A DNA stretch of 64,000 nt from Imperialibacter sp963977595. GTDB lineage: Bacteria > Bacteroidota > Bacteroidia > Cytophagales > Cyclobacteriaceae. The first letter of the stretch is position 1; every line of letters starts with the position of its first letter. The notes beneath the pieces were generated by a model. The model worked only from the letters and a program-made list of their open reading frames with translations. It had not been told where the DNA came from and did no database searches. The stretch spans positions 2,480,001-2,544,000 of the forward strand of contig NZ_CP180355.1 of NCBI RefSeq assembly GCF_048007035.1, given 5' to 3'. The translations under genes and the position numbers were made by a program. This document shows positions 25,266 to 34,107 of this stretch, piece after piece.

Positions 25266-25314
25266 TTTTTCTTGAAAAAAGTTCAACATTCAGAATACCT
25301 AAAGGCATTTATCC

Positions 25315-26139
25315 ATGAAGACTTTTTCGGCACTGATCTTAAGCGGTATTATTCTGTGGGCAATCAGCTGCTCATCTCCGAAAGCGAACCACGAATTCAA
25401 AGTCATCTCCTTCTTCACCGCCAAAAACGATCAGGCCCATATCAGTTTTGTGGGGGAAGCACACCCATGGTTCAAAGAACAGGCAGCTAAGCACCATTTC
25501 ATTTATGACTCTACCAGCAACTGGAGCAATGTTAACGACGACTTCCTGGCCAACTACGACGTCGTGATTTTCCTCGATACCCGGCCGGAAGCGCCTCAGC
25601 AAAGGGCAGCGCTAGAAAAGTACATGAAAAACGGCGGGGCATGGATGGGGTTTCATTTTGCCGGGTTTGCTCTTACTCCTTCCGATTTTAATCAGGACTG
25701 GGACTGGTACCACGAAGAGTTTTTGGGTGCCGGTCAGTACAAAAGTAATACCTGGCGGCCAACCTCAGCCGTTCTTGGCAACGAAGCACCCGACCATCCC
25801 GCTCTGAAAAACTTGCCGGATACTTTCAAAACGTCGCCAAGCGAATGGTACCGGTGGGAAAATGACCTCACCAAAAACCCTGACATCGATATTTTGCTAT
25901 CGGTCGATTCATCAAGTTTTCCACTGGGCACCGGACCGAAACAGCACGAGATCTGGTACAGTGGCTACTACCCCATCGTGTGGACGAACACCAAATACCA
26001 AATGATCTATTTCAACTTTGGCCACAACGATATCGATTATGAGGGCGGCACTAATAAAACGTTGTCGTATACTTTTCGCAATCCGCCCCAGGATCAGCTT
26101 GTGATCAACGCCTTGCTTTGGCTGGGCAACAGCAAGTAA
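25315..26139 (+). CDS. ThuA-like domain lipoprotein
   Basis: 274 aa. A lipoprotein signal MKTFSALILSGIILWAISC places the lipid on Cys19. The domain is a ThuA/trehalose-utilisation-like flavodoxin/GATase fold: NYDVVIFLDTRPEA near residue 80, GGAWMGFHFAG near residue 105, and a C-terminal YFNFGHNDIDYEGG. ThuA-like proteins occur in sugar-degradation gene sets of Bacteroidota and Planctomycetes; the activity is uncertain. It is 49 bp downstream of the amidohydrolase gene. Confidence 0.88.
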   Translation: MKTFSALILSGIILWAISCSSPKANHEFKVISFFTAKNDQAHISFVGEAHPWFKEQAAKHHFIYDSTSNWSNVNDDFLANYDVVIFLDTRPEAPQQRAALEKYMKNGGAWMGFHFAGFALTPSDFNQDWDWYHEEFLGAGQYKSNTWRPTSAVLGNEAPDHPALKNLPDTFKTSPSEWYRWENDLTKNPDIDILLSVDSSSFPLGTGPKQHEIWYSGYYPIVWTNTKYQMIYFNFGHNDIDYEGGTNKTLSYTFRNPPQDQLVINALLWLGNSK

Positions 26140-26226
26140 GCCACCTGCGTAATTCCCAATTTGGCATTGCCGAGTTTCTCTTATCTTGGGCTCCAATTGA
26201 AAACCCAAACTCTGCATTGCATCGAT

Positions 26227-28743
26227 ATGAGAAAATTGTTACTACTTCTACTTTGTCTGGCATTTACCCAGACCTGGGCACAAGTGCAAAGCCCGAAAGA
26301 ATTTCTTGGCTACGAACTTGGCGAAAGATTTACCCGCCACCACCGGGTGGTGGAATATTACCAGCACGTGGCAGCCAATTCTTCCAAAGTTGTCCTCAAG
26401 GAATACGGGCGCACCTTCGAAGATCGCCCACTGGTTTATGCCATTGTTACCAGCGAGGCTAACCACCAGAACATTGAAACAATCAGAACCGACAACCTGA
26501 AGCGGGCCGGTTTGCAAAGTGGCAGCCCATCTACCAACATTCCAATTATCTGGCTCAGCTACAACGTGCACGGTAATGAGTCCGTTTCCATGGAAGCCAG
26601 TATGGCCACTATTTACGAGCTGGTCACCAACAAAACTGCCTGGCTCGAAGAGGGTGTAGTGATCATGGATCCATGCATCAACCCGGACGGAAGAGATCGC
26701 TACGCCAACTATTACAATCAGTATGGCAACAAGGATTACAATCCCGATCCTCAAAGCAAAGAGCACAATGAAGTGTGGCCCGGTGGCAGAGCCAACCACT
26801 ACCTGTTTGACCTTAACCGGGACTGGGCATGGCAGACTCAGATCGAGTCGAAAAAGCGGATCGCAATCTACAACCAGTGGATGCCACAAATTCATGTCGA
26901 TTTTCATGAGCAAGGTGTCAACAGCCCTTACTACATGGCACCTGCTGCCAAGCCCTACCACGAGCTGATTACCAAATGGCAATATGACTTCCAGGTAACT
27001 ATTGGTAAGAACAACGCCAAATACTTTGATCAAAATGGCTGGCTGTACTTTACCAAGGAGCGCTTTGATTTGCTTTATCCTTCTTATGGCGACACCTACC
27101 CGGTATACAACGGGGCCATTGGCATGACCTACGAACAAGGCGGTGGCGGACGTGGTGGTTTAGGCGTACTTACAGCCGAAGGAGATACTTTAACACTGAA
27201 AGACAGAATTGCCCACCACCACAGCAATGGTGTTTCAACAGTGGAAGTTACGATTGCCAACAAGAGCCAGGTACTTCAGGAGTACCAGAAGTTCTTCAGC
27301 AACAATGTGAACAGCTTTCCAGGGAAATACAAAGGGTTCGTGATCAAGGGAGATAACAACCCTGACAAACTATCGGCTCTTGCCAATTGGCTCGATGCCA
27401 TGGGCATTGCTTATGGAACGGGCGCAGCAGGCAAACCGCTAAAAGGATTTAACTATCAAACCCAGGCCACAGAATCTTTCAATCTAACTTCTGGCGACCT
27501 GGTTGTAAGTAACTATCAGCCAAGAGGCGTTTTGGCCAGCATTCTGTTTGAGCCAAGCACTTATGTGGAAGACTCCAACACCTATGACATCACAGCCTGG
27601 GGTGTGCCTTACGCCAAAGGCCTGAAAGCTTATGCGGTAAGCGAGAAAATCACGCCCGGAACTGGCAAGTACAGCACTCCCTCAGCTGAGGTAACCTCAG
27701 CCGACAAAGCTTACGCTTATATTGCCCGCTGGCAAACGCTGGAAGATGCTAAGTTTCTGGCCCAGCTGCTCAAAAACAAAGTGAAAGTTCGCTATGCTGA
27801 AACGCCGTTCTCCATCGGCGGAAAAAACTACGAAAGAGGCACGCTTATCATTACCCGCCGGGGCAATGAGCAGCATGCGTCCCGTTTTGACGGATTGGTA
27901 AAAGGTCTTGCCAGAGAATACGGCCGTTCGCTGGATGCCACCACTACTGGCTTCGTTGATTCAGGCAAGGATTTTGGCAGTGGCGACGTACATTATATCG
28001 ATGCACCTAAAGTAGCAGTGCTGGCCGGAACTGGTGTTTCCTCTTTGGCTTTTGGCGAAACCTGGCATTTCTTCGAGCGTCAGCTCGACTACCCCATCAG
28101 TGTACTCGACACAGATGATTTCAGCCGCTTCGACCTGTCGGGCTACGACGTAATCATTATCCAAAACGGCAGATACAACGGGCTGGGCGACGGCTCAATG
28201 AAAATGATTGATGATTGGGTGCGAAACGGTGGGAGGCTGATACTTGTGCAAGGTGCGCTCAACAGCTTTGCTGACCGTGACGGCTATTCGCTGAAGCGCT
28301 ATGCTGACGACGACGAAAAAGCTGTCCTGAAAAAACTGAAGGAAAAGTGGGATGAAGCAGACGCCAGTGTAAAGTATGCGGACCGTGAACGAAACTACAT
28401 TCAGGGGATTATCCCCGGCGCTATTTACAAAGTGAGCCTCGACAACACCCACCCATTGGCTTATGGCTACGGAAACTCCTATTTCAGTTTGAAAACAGCC
28501 GAAAGCAGGTTCGGGAAATTGTCCGGCGCCTGGAACGTAGCTTATATCCCAACGGGGGCTAAACCTGTAAGCGGCTTTGCTGGCAACAGGGTACAAAAGG
28601 AATTGGAGAACTCACTGGTTTTTGGCGTTGATCGCATGGGCGGTGGCCAGGTGATCTACATGTCGGACAATCCATTGTTCCGGGCATTTTGGGACAACGG
28701 AAAACTGTTGTTTGCTAACGCTGTTTTCTTTGTGGGTCAATAA
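26227..28743 (+). CDS. M14-family zinc carboxypeptidase, secreted
   Basis: 838 aa from the ATG at 26227 (MRKLLLLLLCLAFTQTWAQ). The zinc site is H115-G-N-E118 and the distal H227 in HVDFHEQG. DLNRDWAWQTQ supplies the substrate-binding Asn-Arg pair of M14 peptidases. A glutamate in MTYEQGGGGRGG fits the catalytic position. A C-terminal class-I glutamine-amidotransferase-like domain (about residues 590-830, YDVIIIQNGRYNGLGDGS) follows. This layout is typical of large M14 proteins of Bacteroidota. The protein probably trims peptides outside the cytoplasm. The RidA gene begins 25 bp downstream. Confidence 0.94.
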   Translation: MRKLLLLLLCLAFTQTWAQVQSPKEFLGYELGERFTRHHRVVEYYQHVAANSSKVVLKEYGRTFEDRPLVYAIVTSEANHQNIETIRTDNLKRAGLQSGSPSTNIPIIWLSYNVHGNESVSMEASMATIYELVTNKTAWLEEGVVIMDPCINPDGRDRYANYYNQYGNKDYNPDPQSKEHNEVWPGGRANHYLFDLNRDWAWQTQIESKKRIAIYNQWMPQIHVDFHEQGVNSPYYMAPAAKPYHELITKWQYDFQVTIGKNNAKYFDQNGWLYFTKERFDLLYPSYGDTYPVYNGAIGMTYEQGGGGRGGLGVLTAEGDTLTLKDRIAHHHSNGVSTVEVTIANKSQVLQEYQKFFSNNVNSFPGKYKGFVIKGDNNPDKLSALANWLDAMGIAYGTGAAGKPLKGFNYQTQATESFNLTSGDLVVSNYQPRGVLASILFEPSTYVEDSNTYDITAWGVPYAKGLKAYAVSEKITPGTGKYSTPSAEVTSADKAYAYIARWQTLEDAKFLAQLLKNKVKVRYAETPFSIGGKNYERGTLIITRRGNEQHASRFDGLVKGLAREYGRSLDATTTGFVDSGKDFGSGDVHYIDAPKVAVLAGTGVSSLAFGETWHFFERQLDYPISVLDTDDFSRFDLSGYDVIIIQNGRYNGLGDGSMKMIDDWVRNGGRLILVQGALNSFADRDGYSLKRYADDDEKAVLKKLKEKWDEADASVKYADRERNYIQGIIPGAIYKVSLDNTHPLAYGYGNSYFSLKTAESRFGKLSGAWNVAYIPTGAKPVSGFAGNRVQKELENSLVFGVDRMGGGQVIYMSDNPLFRAFWDNGKLLFANAVFFVGQ

Positions 28744-28768
28744 TTGATTATCAACTAACCTAAATGAT

Positions 28769-29344
28769 ATGAAAAAGCTATTGTTTATAGGATTTCTGGG
28801 GCTTATGACTGCCTGCTCACCGGGTACTTCCAACACAAAAGAAGGTGCCGACACATTGAAAGCTCAGGTAAGCGCTCCGTCGGATTATGATCCGGAAGCA
28901 AAACTAAAAGAGCTCGGCATCGAGTTATCAACTCCTTCGGCGCCGGTAGCCAACTATGTGAATGCCGTCCGTACGGGAAATTTGGTTTTCCTTGCCGGCA
29001 AGGGCCCATCGAAGCCTGACGGGAGCTACGTGACCGGGAAAGTGGGCGTTGATTTAACTATCGAACAGGGTTATGAGGCTGGAAGGCTTACAGCCATCAG
29101 CCAGCTTTCGGTATTGAAAGCAGAGCTTGGCGACTTAAGAAAAGTAAAACGTATTGTAAAAGTGTTGGGCATGGTGAACTGTGCACCCGACTTTGCCGAT
29201 CAGCCCAAAGTAGTTAATGGCTACTCTGATCTGATGGTGGCGGTGTTTGGAGAGAGAGGCAAACATGCCCGTGCGGCAGTTGGCATGGGGTCGTTGCCTA
29301 ACAACATAGCAATCGAAGTAGAAATGATCGTCGAGGTGGAGTAA
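28769..29344 (+). CDS. RidA/YjgF-family protein carried as a lipoprotein
   Basis: 191 aa, longer than the usual 130-150. The N-terminus MKKLLFIGFLGLMTAC is a lipoprotein signal (lipid on Cys16), followed by a Thr/Ser-rich linker. The RidA domain (about residues 48-191) has LVFLAGKGPSKPDG, DLRKVKRIVKVLG and the substrate-binding arginine in HARAAVGMGSLPNN. Cytoplasmic RidA hydrolyses reactive enamine/imine intermediates; an extracytoplasmic form is unexpected. It is probably co-transcribed with the M14 peptidase and followed by a strong terminator. Confidence 0.9.
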   Translation: MKKLLFIGFLGLMTACSPGTSNTKEGADTLKAQVSAPSDYDPEAKLKELGIELSTPSAPVANYVNAVRTGNLVFLAGKGPSKPDGSYVTGKVGVDLTIEQGYEAGRLTAISQLSVLKAELGDLRKVKRIVKVLGMVNCAPDFADQPKVVNGYSDLMVAVFGERGKHARAAVGMGSLPNNIAIEVEMIVEVE

Positions 29345-29363
29345 TAACACCTCTTGTAAAGAA

Positions 29364-29400
29364 AAAGGAAACCCGAAGCAACTAGCACCGGGTTTCCTTT
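29364..29400 (+). terminator. Rho-independent terminator after the RidA gene
   Basis: AAAGGAAACCCG (29364-29375) and CGGGTTTCCTTT (29389-29400) form a 12-bp stem with a 13-nt loop, followed by a T run to 29406. It closes the same-strand run of genes ending at RidA. Confidence 0.92.
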
Positions 29401-29406
29401 TTTTTT

Positions 29407-29646
29407 CAGTGCTTTGGATAGCAACACCATTCGCCGATTCTTGCATCCCAATAGGGCCTGGCGAAAATTTATTCTCCCAATGGAGGTTGTTTTTGCCACC
29501 GATAGCGAAAGGCGACGTCTATAGAACTGGGCAAATGATGTAATTAAAGCTAAGAACAATTAGCTGGGAAGTATCTGCTTTCTTTGGTCACCAGGTTGGT
29601 GATCTGAAGTGGTGCTTGCCAATTTTATCTCAATACACTCAACTTT
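29407..29646. other. Gene-free stretch before the YccF gene
   Basis: About 240 bp between the RidA terminator and the YccF start. I see no coding frame, RNA gene or convincing repeat; it presumably holds the YccF promoter. Confidence 0.5.
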
Positions 29647-30018
29647 ATGAACATCATCGGAAATTTGCTCTGGATTATTTTTGGCGGAGGCATCTTCCTG
29701 TTTTTCGGCTACGTAATCGGAGGCATTGCCCTTTGTCTTACCATCGTCGGCATCCCATTTGGCTTTCAATGCTTTAAAATCGGCATACTTGCCCTCAGTC
29801 CTTTCGGGCAAAAAGTGGTTACTACCGAAAGTAACTCCGGCTGCCTGGCCGTAATCATGAATGTAATTTGGCTTCTCACCGGAGGTCTTTGCGTTGCAGT
29901 TACTCACCTGGTGTTTGGGTTGCTAATGTTCATCACTATTATTGGCATTCCCTTTGCCACCCAACACATGAAATTAGCTTCGCTGGCATTGACGCCGTTT
30001 GGGAAAGACCTTAGGTAG
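29647..30018 (+). CDS. YccF-domain inner-membrane protein
   Basis: 123 aa, two tandem copies of the YccF domain, each a hydrophobic hairpin ending in a TIVGIPFGFQCFKIGILAL-like or TIIGIPFATQHMKLASLAL motif. This gives about four membrane helices. The family is widespread and of unknown function. The gene stands alone; its stop lies 22 bp from the convergent response-regulator gene. Confidence 0.9.
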   Translation: MNIIGNLLWIIFGGGIFLFFGYVIGGIALCLTIVGIPFGFQCFKIGILALSPFGQKVVTTESNSGCLAVIMNVIWLLTGGLCVAVTHLVFGLLMFITIIGIPFATQHMKLASLALTPFGKDLR

Positions 30019-30040
30019 CTTCTGCTGATTCCAGGTATGG

Positions 30041-31102
30041 CTAGTTTCGCATTTTTCTCAAGCCGACCGAGTTGGTGATCTTGATATTGCTGCCCTTGAT
30101 TTCGATGAGCTTTTCATCTTTGAAATCAGAGAGGGTTCTGATCACCGACTCCGGAGCAGTGCCAACAATATTGGCGAGATCCTCCCGGGGAATGTTCATG
30201 TTGAACTCCTCTCCTTCATTCTTTTCTTTGAACTTATCTTCCAGCATCACCAGGGCCTCAGCCACTCTTTTTCTGACAGAGTTGTAGGCAAGCTTCAGGA
30301 TTCTTTCCTCCATTTCCACCAAATTGTTAGAAATCATTTTGATGAACCTGATAGAAACATCCCGGTTGCTGTTCAGCAGTTTGTAGAAATCTTGCTTTGG
30401 AATGAGGCAAATTTCGGAATCCTCCATGGCCATGGCCGACTCAGTGTAGTTAGAGTTCTGCAAAAGATCGATATAACCAATAAAATCGCCTTCCTTAAAA
30501 AGCCCTGTGATGTACTCTTTGCCGTCGTCGTTGGTTTTGTATGTTTTAGCTTTTCCACTGTTGACAAAAAAGAGCCCGTGTGGAAGATTACCTTCGTAAA
30601 AGATTATTTCTTTCTTCTTAAATTTTCTGATGGTGCGGTCGGCCGACAAATGGCTCAGCTCATTTAACGCCTTTGCGTCATTCATAAAATCCGCAATGCC
30701 ATCCACATCATTCGAATACTCCTTTCTGGCAATCTGGTTTTTGCGAAGCCGCAGTTCTATGATATCCAGCAACTCCACATCATCAAAAGGCTTGGTCAGA
30801 TAGTCGTCGGCACCCATACTCATCCCTTTCCTGAAATCCTCTTTTTCAGATTTGGCAGTAAGAAATATAAAAGGGATGCCGGCAGTTTCAGGCAGCTTTC
30901 CCAAAACACGGAGCACACCATAACCATCCAGCTCAGGCATCATGATGTCACAAATGATCAGATGTGGTAATTCCTTCTTGGCCTTTTCGATTCCCTCCTT
31001 ACCATTGGCTGCTGTTATCACCTCATAATTGGAGAGCTCAAGAATTTCGGCGGTATTCTCCCGCATTTCCAAGTTGTCCTCGATAAGCAATATTTTAGTC
31101 AT
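30041..31102 (-). CDS. Response regulator with cyclic-nucleotide-type and CRP helix-turn-helix domains
   Basis: 353 aa. The N-terminal receiver domain (about residues 1-120) has the acidic pair E8-D9, phosphoacceptor D52 (CDIMMPELDGYG) and the conserved K in LTKPFDD. A cAMP-binding-like beta-barrel (about 145-260, LPHGLFFVNSGKAKTYKTND) and a CRP/FNR helix-turn-helix (about 300-350, MNIPREDLANIVGTAPESVI) follow. It thus merges two-component and CRP-type control in one polypeptide. The kinase gene directly upstream overlaps by 8 bp, so they form a cognate pair. Whether the barrel binds a ligand is unknown: it lacks an obvious canonical cAMP RxAS motif. Confidence 0.93.
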   Translation of the reverse strand: MTKILLIEDNLEMRENTAEILELSNYEVITAANGKEGIEKAKKELPHLIICDIMMPELDGYGVLRVLGKLPETAGIPFIFLTAKSEKEDFRKGMSMGADDYLTKPFDDVELLDIIELRLRKNQIARKEYSNDVDGIADFMNDAKALNELSHLSADRTIRKFKKKEIIFYEGNLPHGLFFVNSGKAKTYKTNDDGKEYITGLFKEGDFIGYIDLLQNSNYTESAMAMEDSEICLIPKQDFYKLLNSNRDVSIRFIKMISNNLVEMEERILKLAYNSVRKRVAEALVMLEDKFKEKNEGEEFNMNIPREDLANIVGTAPESVIRTLSDFKDEKLIEIKGSNIKITNSVGLRKMRN

Positions 31103-32753
31103 AGCTAGGTTGTGTTATCGGTATCGCCACCCTGAATTCGGTGCCTTTATTTTCTTCACTGCTAAATTCAATATGTCCGTTCATTAGTTCAATATATTTC
31201 TTGACAATATTGAGCCCCAGGCCTGTTCCCTGTATATTGATGGCATTATTGGCCCTGAAAAACCTATCGAAAAGATGTTGCTGATCCTTCTTCGGTATGC
31301 CAATTCCCTCATCTTTAACTTTAAAGACAAGCTCGTTTTTTTTAGCTCTTAAACTAAAGTGGATGCTCTTGCCCTCATCCGAATATTTGGATGCATTGTT
31401 GAGCAGATTAATTAACACGTTTTTTATCATTTGCTCATCAGCATAAACGCTTCCTATTTTTGACGAAGGACGGTCGACGAGAATTTTCTGATCCTTTTTT
31501 AGCGTAGGGCCAATTTGAGAAATTGTTTCCTCAACGAATTCTTCGAAATTGAAGATCGTTGGGTGAAAAGTTGTCTTGCCCTCTTCCAACTTACCAAGCG
31601 AAAGAAAATCATTAAGAATATATGTCAGGTTGTTCACCGACGATTTTATTCTGGTTACATGCTTTTCAATTTTCTCAGAGTCCTCCGTTTCGCCCACATA
31701 TCGGCCTATGAGTGATGCCGAAGAAAGGATAGTACTGAGGGGTGTGCGAAATTCATGTGAGGCGGTGGTGACAAACCTGCTTTTCAACTCATTGAGCTCT
31801 TTCTCCTTGTTTAATGCGTTCAATATCTCTTTTTCGGCCTTTTTCCTTTCCGTTATGTTTTTACAAACGACAAGCAGATTCACAATTTTGTCATCGTCAT
31901 CGTAAAGAGGCACAGCATTTACCTGATATTCCCGGGCTCCATTCGATACCGTCATTTCCATGTCGAGAGGCACACCGGTAATTGTCTGCTTCAGCCCTTT
32001 TATAAATTCGTCTTTTTGGTCAATAAAGTTCATGGAGGTCGCATAAGAGCCAACCCAATCTTCCTTTCGGCCCATGGCTGGTTCATTTTCCATTCCATCT
32101 ATGAGCAGATATTTTAGGTTTTTATCAAGCACGCACAAAATGCCATCAGGAAAGTTTTTGGCTATTGTTTTGTAAAGCTTCTGGCTCTCCCGCAATGCTC
32201 TCTCGACCTGGCGTCTTTCTTCAATCTCCTTCTGAAGTGATTCATTGGAATAGGAAAGCCCTTCATTTGCACGGGCAAGATCCCTTGTTCTTTCGATCAC
32301 CCGCCTCTCCAACTCACGGTTGCTAGTTTCTAACTCTTCGGAATACTCCTTCAGCTTACTCTGGGAAAGTTTAAGCTCCGAAATATCATGAATAATACCT
32401 GTGAAAATTTTTTTTCCTTCAAATTGTGTTTCCGTAATGCTCAAATACAACGGAAATTGTGTCCCGTCCCTTTTAAGCCCTTTCACCTCACGCCCAATCC
32501 CAATGATTTTCTTGTGACCCGTTTTGTGATAATTATCCAGGTATTGATCATGATTGGAGTGATCTGGCTCCGGCATGAGCATCTTCACATTCTTACCCAA
32601 AACTTCGGTGGGATCATAGCCGAACAATCGGGCGGCGGCCGGGTTCATTGACTCAACCAGGCCTCTTTCATCTATTGTTATGATCCCGTCTATTGCATGG
32701 TCAAAAACAGCACTAAGCCGGGCTTCGGATTCTCCCTTCGAGTAATTTAACAT
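31095..32753 (-). CDS. PAS-domain sensor histidine kinase
   Basis: 552 aa without membrane helices, so a cytoplasmic sensor. PAS 1 (about residues 10-125, GLVESMNPAAARLFGYDPTE) resembles FixL-type PAS domains. A coiled coil (about 130-195) and PAS 2 (about 200-310) follow. The HisKA box has H333 (ASHEFRTPLSTILSS), and the ATPase domain shows N-box NLLNNASKYSDEG, G1 KDEGIGIPK and G2 GTGLGLNIV. It should phosphorylate the overlapping REC-CRP regulator. The first PAS could bind heme or a redox ligand, but no ligand residue can be proven. Confidence 0.94.
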   Translation of the reverse strand: MLNYSKGESEARLSAVFDHAIDGIITIDERGLVESMNPAAARLFGYDPTEVLGKNVKMLMPEPDHSNHDQYLDNYHKTGHKKIIGIGREVKGLKRDGTQFPLYLSITETQFEGKKIFTGIIHDISELKLSQSKLKEYSEELETSNRELERRVIERTRDLARANEGLSYSNESLQKEIEERRQVERALRESQKLYKTIAKNFPDGILCVLDKNLKYLLIDGMENEPAMGRKEDWVGSYATSMNFIDQKDEFIKGLKQTITGVPLDMEMTVSNGAREYQVNAVPLYDDDDKIVNLLVVCKNITERKKAEKEILNALNKEKELNELKSRFVTTASHEFRTPLSTILSSASLIGRYVGETEDSEKIEKHVTRIKSSVNNLTYILNDFLSLGKLEEGKTTFHPTIFNFEEFVEETISQIGPTLKKDQKILVDRPSSKIGSVYADEQMIKNVLINLLNNASKYSDEGKSIHFSLRAKKNELVFKVKDEGIGIPKKDQQHLFDRFFRANNAINIQGTGLGLNIVKKYIELMNGHIEFSSEENKGTEFRVAIPITQPSYD

Positions 32754-32849
32754 TGAAAACTGTTCGTGTGTAAAAAACGCTGTCTCTGGTAAATATAAAA
32801 TGAATTACTCACACATGCTCTGCCATACGACCGCAAGCGCATGAAATAT

Positions 32850-32880
32850 AAAAGCATCGAGAGTTGGTCCCGATGCTTTT
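32850..32880 (-). terminator. Terminator of the beta-oxidation operon
   Basis: AAAAGCATCG (32850-32859) and CGATGCTTTT (32871-32880) form a 10-bp stem with an 11-nt loop. It lies 22 bp past the thiolase stop on the minus strand, with a short U run ending the stem. Confidence 0.8.
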
Positions 32881-32902
32881 CGCCTATGCTTATCTGTATT
32901 TG

Positions 32903-34078
32903 CTAATTGAGAAGCTCGAAAATACCGGCTACGCCCTGGCCTCCACCAACGCAGGCGGTGACCATACCATATTTTTTCTTCTGCCTTCTCAATTCATTGA
33001 AAATCTGAACCGATAGTTTAGCCCCTGTGCAACCGAGCGGATGACCAAGCGCTACTGCACCACCATTCACATTTAATTTCGACATGTCGAAATCCAGGTT
33101 TTTGGCAACAGCCAATGCCTGAGCTGCAAAAGCCTCATTCAATTCAATCAAGTCAATGTCTGCCATCTTCAGGCCGGCTTGTTTCAACGCCTTTGGCACG
33201 GCGGCCACCGGTCCTATCCCCATGATTCTTGGCTCCACGCCGGCTGCTGTATAAGACAACATTCTGGCAATGGGCTTCAGGTTATATTCCTGCACCATTT
33301 TCTCTGACATCACCATCACAAAAGCTGCACCATCAGAAGTTTGTGAAGAGTTACCCGCAGTTACCTTTCCCCCCATTCTGAAAACAGGCTTTAGTTTTGC
33401 AAGCACTTCGAGACTAGTATCTTCTCTTGGCCCCTCGTCGGTATCTACCACAAAGTCTCTCGTCTTTTTCTTACCGTCTTTGTCCACATACGTTTCGTGA
33501 ACATTGATCGGCACTATCTCATCTTTGAATTTTCCGTCCTTTATTGCCTTGATGGCTTTCTGATGAGAGTGATAAGAAAATTCGTCAGCGTCTTCCCGAC
33601 TGATGTTGTAGTCTTTTGATACTTCCTCGGCCGTTAAGCCCATGCTGATATAATAGTCTGGGTTTTCGTGCGCTATTTTCCAGTTGAGTGCGGTTTTATA
33701 CCCCATCATTGGCACCATCGACATCGATTCGGTACCACCTGCAATAATACACTCTGCTGTTCCGGCGTGAATTCTTGCCGCTGCAATGCTTATCGCCTCC
33801 AGGCCTGAGCCACAATACCGATTCACTATCAAGCCGGGCACTTCCATGGGCAAAGCCAGCAATGAAATCATTCTGCCCATTTGCATGCCTTGCTCAGCTT
33901 CGGGCACAGCGTTTCCAACGATAAGGTCGTCTACCCTTTTGGCATCAAAGCCCGGAACCGAAGCAACCAGGTGTTTGATGACATCTGCTGCCAGGTCATC
34001 GGGGCGGGTAAAGCGAAAGCCCCCTTTTTTCGACTTTCCAACTGCCGTTCTGTAGCCGGCCACTATATATGCATTCAT
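32903..34078 (-). CDS. fadA: Acetyl-CoA C-acyltransferase (3-ketoacyl-CoA thiolase)
   Basis: 391 aa, the normal thiolase length. The acyl-accepting Cys89 lies in NRYCGSGLEAIS, the His in NGGAVALGHPLGCTGA (about residue 347), and the second Cys in ACVGGGQGVAG (about 377). It performs the last step of fatty-acid beta-oxidation, cleaving 3-ketoacyl-CoA to acetyl-CoA. It follows the multifunctional FadN/FadB-like gene by 29 bp in a marR-fadN-fadA operon. Confidence 0.95.
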   Translation of the reverse strand: MNAYIVAGYRTAVGKSKKGGFRFTRPDDLAADVIKHLVASVPGFDAKRVDDLIVGNAVPEAEQGMQMGRMISLLALPMEVPGLIVNRYCGSGLEAISIAAARIHAGTAECIIAGGTESMSMVPMMGYKTALNWKIAHENPDYYISMGLTAEEVSKDYNISREDADEFSYHSHQKAIKAIKDGKFKDEIVPINVHETYVDKDGKKKTRDFVVDTDEGPREDTSLEVLAKLKPVFRMGGKVTAGNSSQTSDGAAFVMVMSEKMVQEYNLKPIARMLSYTAAGVEPRIMGIGPVAAVPKALKQAGLKMADIDLIELNEAFAAQALAVAKNLDFDMSKLNVNGGAVALGHPLGCTGAKLSVQIFNELRRQKKKYGMVTACVGGGQGVAGIFELLN

Positions 34079-34107
34079 AATTGTAGTCTTTTTGTGGTTA
34101 ACAAAAC

